Assembly: GCF_907164915.1 (NCBI RefSeq) | Contig: NC_061864.1 | Coordinates: 7,629,389-7,693,388, forward strand | Direction of reading: 5' to 3' | DNA length: 64,000 nucleotides | Source of the DNA: Impatiens glandulifera | Lineage: Eukaryota; Streptophyta; Magnoliopsida; Ericales; Balsaminaceae | Shown: one piece after another, positions 1 through 11,800 of the stretch | Numbering within the stretch: the stretch's first letter is position 1 | Layout of the letters: each line of letters starts with the position of its first letter | Translations under genes and position numbers: made by a program | Notes under the pieces: model-generated | Told to the model about the DNA's origin: nothing | What the model saw: only the letters and a program-made list of their open reading frames with translations | Databases searched by the model: none

Positions 1-176
1 TTCAAGAGTTCCTGCAAATGGAACTCGATTGTAGCTTTTGGAAATGACGAAACAGGATCCTTAATGGCGGTGGGCTCTTGAATAGCAGCATCAGAAAAGG
101 CTGCGGAAAACAAATATTTGCGACGCACATGATCGAATTCATGAATGAAAAATCTGAACTTTTTCAGTGCTCTCAT
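1..176 (-). CDS. 5' end of an unrecognised protein-coding gene, cut by the window edge
   Basis: Reading the minus strand from the ATG at 176-174 gives 58 open codons that run off the left edge without a stop. The N-terminus (MRALKKFRFF...) is basic and hydrophobic with several Arg and few acidic residues, then passes into a more polar stretch (SDAAIQEPTAIKDP). This would suit an organelle-targeting presequence, but I do not recognise the family. AT content rises sharply upstream of the ATG, as expected for a promoter. The fragment could still be chance reading; nothing beyond an open frame and balanced codon use supports it. Confidence 0.45.
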   Translation of the reverse strand, partial: MRALKKFRFFIHEFDHVRRKYLFSAAFSDAAIQEPTAIKDPVSSFPKATIEFHLQELL

Positions 177-804
177 CAGTTTTATTTGAAATTTAGAACT
201 CCTCTCGTAAATCTCTGTAAATCCGAATTCGGGAAGTGGCCGAGAATTCGGAGCTTTTATTTTTGGCTGTGACAGAAGGTTAGTTTAAAACTAACTGTAA
301 TTTTGTTTTGTTCTTTGGGCTTTTATTGGGCGTGGGGGTCTGCTTAAAGTTGGGCCATTTTAAGAAGGGGTTAAATGGGCTGTCTGTATTCTGGATTTTA
401 AGTTTGAACACCCTAATTTAAATCAATTATTTTATTTTAAAAATTTAACCGGACCATAGTTAAGTCACTTCAGTTCTAATAGGATTAGAATTATAAACTG
501 TCTCGCGGTTTTTGACCCAATTTACTTTGTTAGGGGCAGTTTTTTTTTTCGGTTTAATCGGTAGTTAACCGAAGATGCTTCAACACCTATATATTTTTCC
601 CTGTCCCGGATCTCACATCAATTTTAACTTAAACACTCGAAATACAATTAAATATATAATATCACCCATATATTTATTTATTGATATATTTTATAAAAAA
701 AAAATAGTATATTATTTTATAATAATATAAATATTTAATATATAATATTAAAAAAATTGTTTATATAAAAAAGAATTATTTTATTTTAAAGAATATGATA
801 TAAC

Positions 805-912
805 TGTGCTCCGCGGGAATTCCTCGAAACCGAACAGGACGGGAATGATAGTAAAAATTGTGCTCCGCGGGAATTCCTCGAAACCGAACAGGACGGGAAT
901 GATAGTAAAAAT
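805..912. repeat. perfect 54-bp tandem duplication (2 copies)
   Basis: Copy one is 805-858 and copy two 859-912, with no mismatch seen. Each begins TGTGCTCCGCGGGAATTCC and ends GATAGTAAAAAT. The unit is much richer in G+C than the surrounding DNA. Identical copies imply a recent duplication. Confidence 0.95.
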
Positions 913-2094
913 AAATTCCCGAAATACAATGAGACAGAAATGGTAAATACATTCTCCGCTCTAATCCGCTCTATTGTTATCCGTATTACTGAGTGACAAT
1001 TGAATTAGAGATCATAACCTAATTTTGTTTTTATTAATTATTAATCAAACACTTAGAATTTGTGAATAAAAACAAATCACCATACATAAAAATAAAAATA
1101 TTATACTAAAGTGTTGTACATTTTAGAAAATGAATCATTTTAAATTAACTAACAAATCAAGACTAAGTCCTTAATGTGATTAAAGTCCTTAATGTGATTT
1201 TATTTTTATTATATTCATTTTTATTTTTTTTAATATCATTCTTGTCGTTGTAATCTGCGTGAACAAGAATTGTCTGTCTACTCGTAACATATTAACACCA
1301 AGAATTGTTTGCCTTATCTATTCACTTAAATAATAAAGCTTACTTACTTTCAAAATTCATGTTCATACTTTAAGAATTCAAAACACTGAAGTAAGAAGAG
1401 TGATTCTTAAAAAAACAAATATCACGAATTCAATTTTTACTAAGAACGAACTTAAATAAGTTATAACTTTGGGATCTTTATATCGATGAAAATTGAGATA
1501 ATTATGAATAGTACATTGTTGTGCATAAAAGATAAAAAAAAAAAATCAAGGATTGTGAAATCCTTAAATAGGTTGGACTGTGAAATCGTGTGAGATTATG
1601 AATTGAAAAAATAAACATTAAAAAATATTGAGGTAATTATCCTGAATCATTTCAACAATTGACACTTTAAGAAATGACTTCGTAGAAAAATGAACTACTT
1701 GTACACGCAAGATGAATGACACGTTTAACACATCAAATCAAACATTGAGTCTCTTATTATTCCATTATGTAAGAGTACCAATTAATGAAAACTCTTTATT
1801 ATTGTATTATCCATAACTCTAATATTATTTTATTCACATTCTTTATTAATTATTTCATTTAATTTATTAATTAAAATATTATTTTTTTTTATATTTTTTA
1901 AATTTTTTAAATTTATTTTATTTATATATATATTAATACCTTTTAAATATTTTTACCAAAAATAATCATTATCTCATTAAAATCATCCCACTTCATTATT
2001 TTTTTCTTTTTTAATTATACCAATAATCCCATGGATTTATTTTAAAAGTTAACTAGCTTAGTTAGCTTAGTTTTATCATGTTAAAACAATTAAC

Positions 2095-2219
<125 letters not shown>

Positions 2220-2945
2220 CTTATAGACAATTGTTTATTTTTTTTACATTTTTATAAATCATCAATTATATATTTATAATTTTAATTTTTTTATTTAAAA
2301 TAATTTGAATTTATTATTATTTAATTTAAATATTTATAAAAAATAAATAAATTATATGAATAGATTTTTTTTATATAAATTTGTATTAATATATAATTTT
2401 AAATTTAATTAAAATATATAATAAGATAAATAAATAAAAGAAAATGATCATTTATTAATAAAAATATATGATACATAGATATAAATATTTTATTATTTTC
2501 TTAAAAAATATTTTTTAATATTTATTATAAATTGATACTTACATATATATTTATATGAATAGATGCAAATACCTTTTATCCAGACTTATAAACTTAATCA
2601 AACTAACAAATTGACCAAAATTTATATGAGAGAAAAAAGTGCACTTGAGTATTAATTACATATGCAAGCTTCTCAATGACAAAATGACGCATTCTACGGC
2701 AAACAAACAAAATCAATGATTTATGGAGCCTTTTTTATGAGATTTGAGTTTGTTTTAATTGATGGGTACTGCATATTTACATTTTATTCTTTTGTGTTTG
2801 ACTAGTGACAAATTATATTGTGATTTGCATATTTCCATTTTTTTATAACACAACAAATTCTATTCATGGAGAGTTGAGACTTGTAGAATAAATTCTTTAC
2901 TTATAAAGTTATACAGCATTTGAGACTAATTGCATGTCATTATCC

Positions 2946-3399
2946 TAGAATAATATATGATCACATAATAAATATGTTCACCATAAATGGATCCTTTTTA
3001 ACTTTCGGTTAACATCACTTTCATTTTGGTTTTACCCTTAACATTCTTTTATTCTCTTTTCTTCCGTCATATTAAACAGAAAACGACCAATGATTGTGTA
3101 TACATGAAAAAGAGAATCCAAATTCGAAATTAGCTTCTTATAATTCTTGATTAAAATAAATGGTCATGCTTAAGATTCTCCATTATTTTTTCCTAGTGTC
3201 TATTTCCAAGACTAACAACTGGTAGTGGGGGACTTGGATCTTCAATAAAAGTGACTCAACAAACCTGTGCCATATCTTCACATGGAAGAAGAAGATCTTG
3301 TTTAAGGGACAACAAATAAGATTGAGATTTTGGAATAATGAATTGGGTTAGGTTCCTGTAATTTGTAAAGTGTATAAAGTATATTCACTCATCCTTGAT
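2946..3399. repeat. direct repeat, copy A (partner at 4824-5347)
   Basis: This block is a diverged direct copy of 4824-5347. Similarity is strongest around a shared segment containing GGATCTTCAATAAAAGTG and CCATATCTTCACATGGAAG. Small indels separate the copies. The pair flanks the copia relic at about 3560-4450. I find no open frame conserved between the copies, so it is more likely duplicated intergenic or 3'-flanking DNA of the glycine-rich gene than a second gene. A pair of old LTRs is an alternative, but no TG...CA ends or primer-binding site were seen. Confidence 0.8.
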
Positions 3400-3559
3400 T
3401 TTTTTTTTTTCAATATAATTCACAGTTTATTTATCTAATTATTAAAAAATATGGTAAAACTTACATCTATGCACTCGTTTTATTCAATTTTTTCTCGTTA
3501 TTTTTTTAAACCCACCCGAAACTTTTTTCAAGCCCACCCCAACCCAAGATCCTGGGTCC

Positions 3560-4450
3560 GTCCCTACAAGTGACCCTCCGATGATAGATGATGAGTCAGA
3601 TGAGGGAGAGGTTCCGACCCAAGAACCTTCACAACAACACCAATCATTTGATGTGAACAAACCAAGATGAATTATTCAAAAACCAGCAAAGGTTTGTTGA
3701 TATGGCGACCTATGCTTTTCCCGTCGTAGATGATGTTTCATCCACCTTTTCCGATGTCATTCGATGTACTAAAAATGAAAAAGTGTTATGAAAGATGAGA
3801 TGCAATCTCTTCAGAAGAATAAGACATTCAAATTGACGCATCTAGCAAAAGGGAAAAAAGTTATTGTTGTAAATGGATCTTTGCTAAGAAAGAATGATTT
3901 ACCGAAAAATTTAATGTTCGCTACAAGACAATATTGGTAGCTAAAGATTACGTTCAGAAGAAAGTAGTTGATTATAATGAGGTATTTTCTTATGTTGTTA
4001 AACACTCTTTCATTAGAATTTTGTTGACATTGGTAGCGTAGATAAATTTGAAGCTAGTTTAACTAGATGTGAAGACCGCATTCCTATACGATCATTTGAA
4101 CGAGGAAATCTAAATGTCTTAATTAGATGGATTAAAAATTGCTGATAAAAAAAAATGAGTTTGTAAGTTGAACAAATCATTGTATGGATTGAAACAATCG
4201 TCGAGACAATGGTACAAACAACTTGACAAGTTTATGATGGACCACAAATACACAAAAAAAAAATCGTTTCTTGTGTGTATTTGCGCAAACTGCAAAATGA
4301 GTCTTATATCTATCTACTCTTATACGTTGATGATATGTTGATAACATCAAAGAGCCAATATGAAATTGACAAATTGCATGCTCAATTGAGTAAATAGTTC
4401 GAGATGAAAGACATGAGAAAAAACAAATTTAAACATTTTTTAGATTTGGT
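3560..4450 (+). pseudogene. decayed Ty1/copia polyprotein relic (reverse transcriptase region)
   Basis: Conceptual translation with several frame shifts and stops gives hallmarks of a copia reverse transcriptase in the right order. There is a region preceding the RT domain near 3580-3700, a CKWIF motif at 3868-3882, a stretch with 'VAKDYVQ' and 'DYNEVFS' near 3940-3990, and the active-site YVDDM at 4323-4337. Gag, protease and integrase are not visible and there is no intact frame, so this is an old fragment. It sits between the two copies of a ~450-bp direct repeat. Confidence 0.85.
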
Positions 4451-4823
4451 AATTATCTTGCGCGTTTGATGCAGCGCTGAAAGAGCGCCAATTGGAAGCA
4501 CTTAAGAAATAATTTTTAATGATAAAAATTTGCATTAGTTATTACGTCAATGTGGAGATTTGTTATTTTTTAGCACAATTAGAATCCTACATCGAATGGT
4601 GATAGAAGTAGGGGAAGTTTCTTAGTATATAAAAAATACTTTATTCATAATTAAAATCTCACATCGGAAGATGATAAGAGTGGTGGAAGTTTCTTTTCTT
4701 TTTTTGATTTTATCCACTCAATATTTGTATACATTCTTCCTTATTAATTGATAACATTTGTGATCGGAGACATAGATAACATTTGGAAATCAAATTCTTA
4801 ATATATTTTTTCTTTCATTTTCG

Positions 4824-5347
4824 TAGAATATATGGTCAATTAATAAATATGCTAACCATAAATTGATCCTTTTAGCTTTCAGTTAAGATCACTTTCATTT
4901 TGGTTTAATTTATAACCCTTTTAACATTCTTTTATCCTATCATATTCAACCAAAAAAACGACATTCTTTTATTCTCTTTTCGCCTATCATATTCGACAAA
5001 AACAACATCGACAAATTGTTGAGTATGCATTAAAAAAAAAAAATCCAAATTTGAAATTAGCTTCTTATAATTATTGATTAAAATAAATGGTCATTTTTAA
5101 GATTTTCTAATATTTTTTCCTAGTGTTTATTTCCAAGACTAACGAGTGGTTGTGGAGGACTTGGATCTTCAATAAAAGTGGCTCAACAAACCTGGGCCAT
5201 ATCTTCACATGGAAGAAGAAGAAGGTGTTGTTTAAGGGACCACCAATAAGATTGAGATTTTGGAAAGAACATTAATAATGAATTGGATAATTAGGGTTCC
5301 TGCAATTTGTAAAGTGTATAATGTATATATCATCCATTCATTCTTGA
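4824..5347. repeat. direct repeat, copy B (partner at 2946-3399)
   Basis: This is the longer copy of the duplicated block and lies just 3' of the minus-strand glycine-rich gene, ending about 107 bp from its stop codon. It contains insertions relative to copy A near 4920-5030. See copy A for interpretation. Confidence 0.8.
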
Positions 5348-5453
5348 AGTTGATCAATGCTGAGAAACCTAATTAAATGAGTTGTGATAATATATATGTT
5401 CTTCATCGATCACTACATAATGATAATATATACAAACATAATATTTGTTATTC

Positions 5454-6034
5454 TTAATAATAAAAGAAAATAGATGCAAAGGTTGTTGTTGATGCTAAGA
5501 TAATTAGAAATAGGTTTAGATTCAGATCCATTTGGTTGGAGTTTCCTGAACCTTTTTGGTTGTTGTTGTTGCTGTGATGAGTGCCAGCTGTGTAAACTGG
5601 AATCACGGTCATACCACCTCTATCTCCTCCTCCTCCTCTTCTTCCTCCACCACTCCCACCTCTTCCGCCGCCGCCACCTCTTCCGCCGCTGCCGCCACCG
5701 CGAAATACAGTTACATCCAAATTACTCCGGGAAGCAATAGTACCATGTTTATAACTATAATAAGCTTCATCCTTATTAACTATGTTCTTCTTCTGCAACT
5801 CATGATGATCATCTGTATTTTTGCTTAAAATGTTATTTCAATTAGTCATTATTCATGGCATGATTGACAATTAAATCTCTAGAAAGATTAGATTATATTA
5901 GATTTAGGGATGGATGAGAAAATACCCAGAAGGAAAGGCCTCCCCTTTAATGGAGTTGATGATGATGCACAGGAAGCTAAATGGATCATGAAGAGTACCA
6001 GGAATACTATGATCATCAGTTCCTTGGTTTTCAT
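5454..6034 (-). CDS. secreted glycine-rich protein, two exons
   Basis: Exon 1 (6034-5926) encodes a signal peptide: a basic start (MKTKE), a hydrophobic core (LMIIVFLVLFMIHLA) and a small-residue cleavage region (SCASSS). Exon 2 (5812-5454) joins in phase 1 through GT (5925) and AG (5813), giving 155 aa. Residues of about 70-100 are Gly/Arg repeats (GGGGRGG type), followed by VIPVYTAGTHHSNNNN and a C-terminal hydrophobic stretch ending IFFYY. A signal peptide plus hydrophobic tail suggests a cell-wall or GPI-anchored protein. The repeat followed by 'VIPVY.AG' recalls a family of small plant glycine-rich proteins of unknown function. The opposite strand is open here only as a shadow of the repeats. 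I am fairly sure of the structure and unsure of the role. Confidence 0.8.
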
Positions 6035-6653
6035 TTCTTTCTTTCTTCTTCTTGTTTCTGAAATCGACCTCTATTATACGAGTTGAGAGAATGTTCTTTT
6101 TATGCCCTATCTCTCTCTAACTTTACTTGTCTATTGGATTTAGGGTTACCAGTTTTCAGATGCAAAACCACGTTGGCTACCTGGAAATTTCTTGTATTTT
6201 TTTTTATTTTTTGCTGTGTTATGTTGAGTTTACCTACAATTATAGAAAGTATACATCTTGGTCATCTCTTTTATTTCTTGCCATATTGGCTGTCTAGCTT
6301 GTTTATGTTTGATTCCTTGATTCCATCTCTCTTCTTACTTTTCTTTTTCTATATTTATTGTTCAATTAAGAATTTCATTCAGAGTTTAATTTGTAATTTT
6401 GATTATTGGGTTTGGATCCATGATAATAATAATAATTATAAACAGTTTATCATAGTTTTGTTAACAACAATATGATGATGACAATTGACAACAAATTACT
6501 CTAGTTTAGCAGCTACAGCAAAGGAATATTTAAATTTGATAAATATAAGTAAGTGTCAATAACAAGCATTTTACAGTAACAGGAAATATGTGATTGGAAG
6601 TAACCATCTCCAAGCCCAACAATTTTACAACATTTGACATATGATATTGTTAA
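6035..6653. other. spacer between the glycine-rich gene and the phosphatase gene
   Basis: This holds the presumed promoter and 5' UTR of the glycine-rich gene and the 3' UTR of the phosphatase, both on the minus strand. A plus-strand open frame at 6083-6475 has a low-complexity Phe/Leu-rich translation and I do not regard it as coding. Confidence 0.6.
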
Positions 6654-7455
6654 TTAACTACCTTTGTTCTTTGGAGATGATAAACGATGTTTTGACCATT
6701 CATCCAAGGCTTTTCGATGGAGAGAATTCATTCGAATATAAGGTCGTTTCTCCTTAATCTTCATCTCAGCAATTTTCCAATCATCTGCTAATCCCATTGC
6801 CACTAACAATGCACACATCACAGCAACACTCCTTCCATGACCTTCGAAATCAAGACAGACAGAACAGATTTATAATAGAAACATTAATGGAAGTTAAATA
6901 GAAGTAATTACCATAAGCACAATGAACGAAGATTGGGAAATTCTGAACTCTTTTTCTCATAGCCCATTTAACAGCAGATTCAATTTCACTAGGTTCAGGA
7001 GACCTAGTATCCCATGTTGGAATGCACAAATATGACCTACCAGATAGATCCAATTTTCTTGGCAATTCACAAGTGCAATCAATAATTGCAGGGTTACCGG
7101 GAGGAAGCTTTTCTAATGCATAAGGCCATCCTCCAACATAAAGACCATCAAAAATTTCGCTATAAGGAGCTTCACCACTACTTAATCTTCTTAAAGCAGA
7201 GAAAGCTCGAACAAAGTACAAATATGGACTGAACATGATCAATGACCAAATTGGAAAAGTTCCATCCCTCTTCTTCCCCAAAAGTAATGGAAGATTGATC
7301 GATGGGTGAGAGGCAATGGATACTAATAGAGATATCAATGAGGAATACAAGAATGGAATTGACAGTAATTTGAATCCAATGTTTCTTAGATAACCAAACA
7401 GACAGAAAAGAACCAGAGATTTTGCAGCGATCAAACAAGATAAACCTAAACCCAT
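6654..7455 (-). CDS. membrane-anchored dual-specificity (protein-tyrosine) phosphatase
   Basis: Exon 1 is 7455-6912 and exon 2 is 6841-6654, joined within the catalytic loop, giving 243 aa. The intron splits the Gly codon of the signature HCAYGHGRS (His178, nucleophile Cys179, Arg185), which fits the HCxxGxxR motif of cysteine phosphatases. A candidate general acid is Asp149 in PTWDTRSPEP. The first ~90 residues contain about three hydrophobic segments, so the enzyme is probably membrane-bound with the phosphatase domain at residues ~95-215. The domain layout matches plant proteins annotated as YnbD-like dual-specificity phosphatases. The substrate is unknown; phosphoprotein or phosphoinositide are both possible. 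The minus-strand frame starting near 7504 is an out-of-frame shadow. Confidence 0.9.
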
Positions 7456-8161
7456 GTTTCTTTTTTTCCTTTAGGTAAAACTTGAAGATTTGATATTGAA
7501 ACAAGAATAATGAGAGATTTCAAGTCTAGGTAAAGTCTAGCATATAAAGGATGAAAACATAGATTCAAAGATTGAGATCGATCGAGAAAAACATAAAAAA
7601 TGGGTAGTGTTCGAGACTTGTTCATTTAGGTTTTCCTTTATAATAAGATATTTGACTTCTTTTTTTCTTTTTTTTTATTCACCATATATATATATATTTT
7701 TTTATCATCAAATTATTTAATTCATTAATAAAAAAATACTCAAATAACAGTATTTTATCAAATTTAAATTTAAAATACATTATACTAATTCAATCAACAA
7801 AAAAAAACAAATAATTTACTAAAAATCCAAAATAGGTTGACAGACACGTGCAAAATAAAACAGAATGAACATTATATTATTGAGTGTTTGATTGAAAAGA
7901 ATAGTTAATGAGCTGGTAAAAAATGAATAATAAAAGATTTATCCTCTATGGAACTATTAAGTATTAGAGAGAAAAAAACTAAATTATAAAAATAATTACA
8001 AATGCCATTTGGCATGTCAAGAGATATGAAGATCATTAGAAAAGGGCTTATTCTCTCCTCTCCTGAAGCAACAATCATCAAGTCTGTCTGTCAACTATAT
8101 ATATATATATATATGATCTGACCCAACAAAAATAACTGTCAAGAATTTACACTAGAGATCA
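7456..8161. other. spacer: phosphatase promoter and 3' flank of the ADA3-like gene
   Basis: AT-rich with no coding signal. A CACGTG G-box-type hexamer lies near 7848, about 390 bp upstream of the phosphatase ATG. A short (AT)n tract lies at about 8093-8114, just beyond the ADA3-like stop codon. Confidence 0.6.
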
Positions 8162-8805
8162 TCAAAACATATTCAAATCACCAATTTCATCCATAGGTAT
8201 TTCAAGTCCCTCCATGGAAAGATCTTGGTCGTGTAACCCATCCTCATCAAAATTAAACCATGAGCTAAGATCTTGATTCCCACCAAGATCATTTCCCGCG
8301 CCCAGCTCGTCAATCGTGTCCAGTTCTGGAAGTGGAAAATTTGTCAGATCCAAAGCTTCCTCCTCCTCCTCAATATCTTTTGATTGTTCAGCTTTACCAT
8401 CTTTTTTCCTGTTACCAGCAACACTCGTTCCTGGATGTTGGTGGGCGGCTGTTTCTGTTTTATTAAATGAATTTCCCCGGGGGGATGATAGCATTGATGT
8501 CTTCAGCTTCGGATTTGTTTTTGTTTTGTTAAAGGATCCGCCGCCGCCGCTAGGTGTTTCTCCTCCTCTCTCACTTCTCTTCCCTTTGATTCCCGCCAAA
8601 AGAGACCCTTCCAGAGCTGAGCTGGATCTAAAACCACCACCACTGCCACTAACATCATCAAGCAATACCTCCCTCTTCTTCCCTCTATGTAATACAGGTC
8701 CACCAAATGTTAACCCCCCCTGATCAGGTTGCCTATATGTTGACCCTCCATTGATGTTTCCACAAGGACCATGCTTTTCACCATGATTACTAGATGAGCC
8801 TGTGT

Positions 8806-8836
<31 letters not shown>

Positions 8837-11800
8837 ACCACATTTGTCAAAGGGATAAATAAATATAGGCCATGAGAGGAATGGAAACACGTGACACAGG
8901 ATATTTTTAACGTTTAAACCAAATAATTCACTTTTTCTTCAAACAAGGTTCTTTCGAAAAGAAAAAAAAACTACATCAGACAAACTCTTTGTTCAGACTA
9001 GTGTTTCTTCCATAATGGAACATTAAGTTCAGTTTTAGATGTAATGCACAAAAACACGACGGCTTGATTGAGAAATAAAGATATCCAGAAGCTACAAATG
9101 AATTGTTACATTCATTAGGAAGACATCGATACATACCGATTCGCTGACCAGAAGTGCTGGTGGGTTCAGTTTCATCGCGTGGAGTAGGTGCAGCAAAAAG
9201 AACATCCCGAAACAGGCTTTCATTAAAGCAACTTATTCCCGAATCTTCAAATACTCGACATCTAGCCAGAGTCCTCTTTGCAAAAGCCAAAGCAACATTC
9301 TTAGACACCTTAGGAATCCCAGATTTAGAAGCAATGCTTCCTTTAGTAGCCTGAACATAGAAGCTAATATTAATTTTCTATTTTTATAAGCATAATGACA
9401 AGAAACATCCTTAAGACATGCTTACAATAATAGACCCGTGAAGAAATAAGGAGAGCAAGACTTTCATGTCTCTTGTAAAAATAGATGGTTTATTCCATTA
9501 TCATCATAGAAGCAAGTGCAGAAACAAAACAATGAATTATCAATTCCCAAGGTTCTCTCAGAAGTTAGGAAATGATCTATATGATCAAACTCAAAGGGAT
9601 ATAAAAAAAATTAGGCCCATGAGAGGTATTAATATCTCAACTAAATTCTAATATATAAAGGGAATACCTCATTTGGTGAAATGAGAAACCAAAAATACAA
9701 CAAGATATGCAGGGACTCTTGCTATAAATCCAAACCTTAAGGCCTGCTAGTAATTAATTGCCTCCCAATGAAAAAATATTTCACAGCAGTAAATAGAATA
9801 AGTGTAAAATTAATGAAAATCAAGTTAATAAATAAAATCAGAATTCCACTTCTAAGGACATCAAGTACTTTTTTGTTTTTTCCGACTCGAACTCATGACC
9901 CTGTGACATGAGTTATCATGCTCTACCACTGAGTTATGAGTCTCTACGACATTAAGTACTTCAATGTTTGCATTTATTTTAAATGAAATCCAGGTTCCCT
10001 TAAAACCAAGCAAAACTCTTACAATCCATATAGATCAGTATATCAATGCATGTATTATAAAAGGATGTCAATGATTAGCTCAACTTTATAAAATCTAATG
10101 TAGATATTAGTAATAAAACAAAGAACTTGATAACAGACATATCAAACAAAAATAATAATCACCAGTAATTTTTTGTAAGCCAGCTCCACAAGTCTGTCCA
10201 TTGCAACTTGCTCAAGTGCCCTACATACGAAAACACCATAGTTAAATCACATTGCAAATTGTTTGAAAGACAATACAAAATGTTGCTTCTGCAATAACAA
10301 ATTAAATTTATAATACAGGCAAACCCGTCTTAAATACTACCAACATCACAAAGAAAAAACTTTATCCCTCACATAAACATAAGACAAGATGCATCATGTT
10401 TGACAAAAATCAAAACTTCCTGCTTCAAGATTTCAGAAAGAAACACAAGATTCCAACCTCGGAACACAAAATAAAAAGTTCTATATCAGTATATACAGAA
10501 AAGCTGCTGAGTTATATTTTACCCCTTTTCGGCTTCTTTCTGTTGTGAAACTAACTCACATACTTTGTTCAAGGATGCTTTCTTTCTGGCAACCTGTGGA
10601 AACAGTTACAGGAACATTAGAACATGAAGAAACTAAACTGATGCTTATGGTAGAAATATCCAAGTGAACCAACATTTTCCATCGCAGGATTCAAAGTCAT
10701 TTACTGTAAGCAAAACACTATCCAATATTAATATAACTTTTATCATTTTATGTACTGAAACAAATGGTTTCCATGGATATTTATTTGAACTATATGTGAA
10801 ATCTTGGAAAATAATTTATGGAAAGAAGAGAATCTGTACATTCTGAGGTGTACATTTACCCTAGTACTATATAATGGATGTCATTACCCATGAACATTCT
10901 TAATTGATAACAATTTTACCCTTGTTTGACAAAGTTCACTGGTAATGATGCCTTTTAAAGGGTGAAGTTGCTCTCAAGTCCACGGCGATGTTGCTATTGA
11001 AAAGGTTCTAATGGAAAATTTGATCTACTATAGAAAGTTCAGGGAAAATTAGCTTTGCTATACAAGATTGTATAATCGAACAAAATCGCAATGGAACGTC
11101 TATGGTTTGTTAATATAACTTTATCATTTTTGTGAAAATTTTGACAACCCTAAGCAAGAATTTTTATACTTCCCTTGGAAAGAGAGAAAAAAGTAATGGA
11201 GTCCAAGAGGTTAAGTACAATGAAGATAAAGACCTACACAACATAGCTATGCAGTACAGAAATATCATACATATACTATTCTAATCTATTATTTTGGGGA
11301 TAGGAATAGTGAAGCATGCACTAAAACTACACCCTGACCTGTTGGCTATAATCCTTGGTGAGTTGACCAATCTCTTTCTCAATCCATGTATCGTCCTGGT
11401 CATCCAAATCAGGCTGTGATAAGATCGGCAATCAAAAGCAAGAAATTACAACTGGTAAAAATCTGAAATAGAAAGATAGTTGTAGGGAAAAAAGGAAGAA
11501 TAGATAGAGAAAACATAGACTGTTGTTGATACTATGGGAGACAAAAAGAAAATCAAAATTGCGTAAATAATCTTTAGCCAATGTATATCATGAACCTACC
11601 ACTATTTCTGGATATATTCCAATACTTTGCAGCTCAAGAAAAATCTTGTCTTCTATGCACAACTGCTCATATGCATCATTACAAGAAGAATTGCCAAACC
11701 CATTTGAATGTTCAAAAGGGGACCCACCCAGAGAATTTCTGCAAAGCCCTGTTAAAACACCCATTTCATGTGAAAACCCATTTCCCACCAACGATTTATC

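Noticed and set aside
5556..5828. Plus-strand frame with Ser/Ala-rich translation
   Set aside because: It is the complement of the glycine-rich repeat; the minus strand has a signal peptide, phased splicing and a stop.
6083..6475. 130-aa plus-strand frame upstream of the glycine-rich gene
   Set aside because: Phe/Leu/Tyr-rich low-complexity translation without a recognisable domain; lies in a promoter region.
7178..7504. 108-aa minus frame over the phosphatase exon
   Set aside because: Out of frame with the HCxxGxxR-containing phosphatase and unlike any family.
9866..9950. Functional tRNA gene in an ADA3-like intron
   Set aside because: A- and B-box-like blocks are present but the anticodon stem fails to pair and target duplications flank it; called a retroposon instead.
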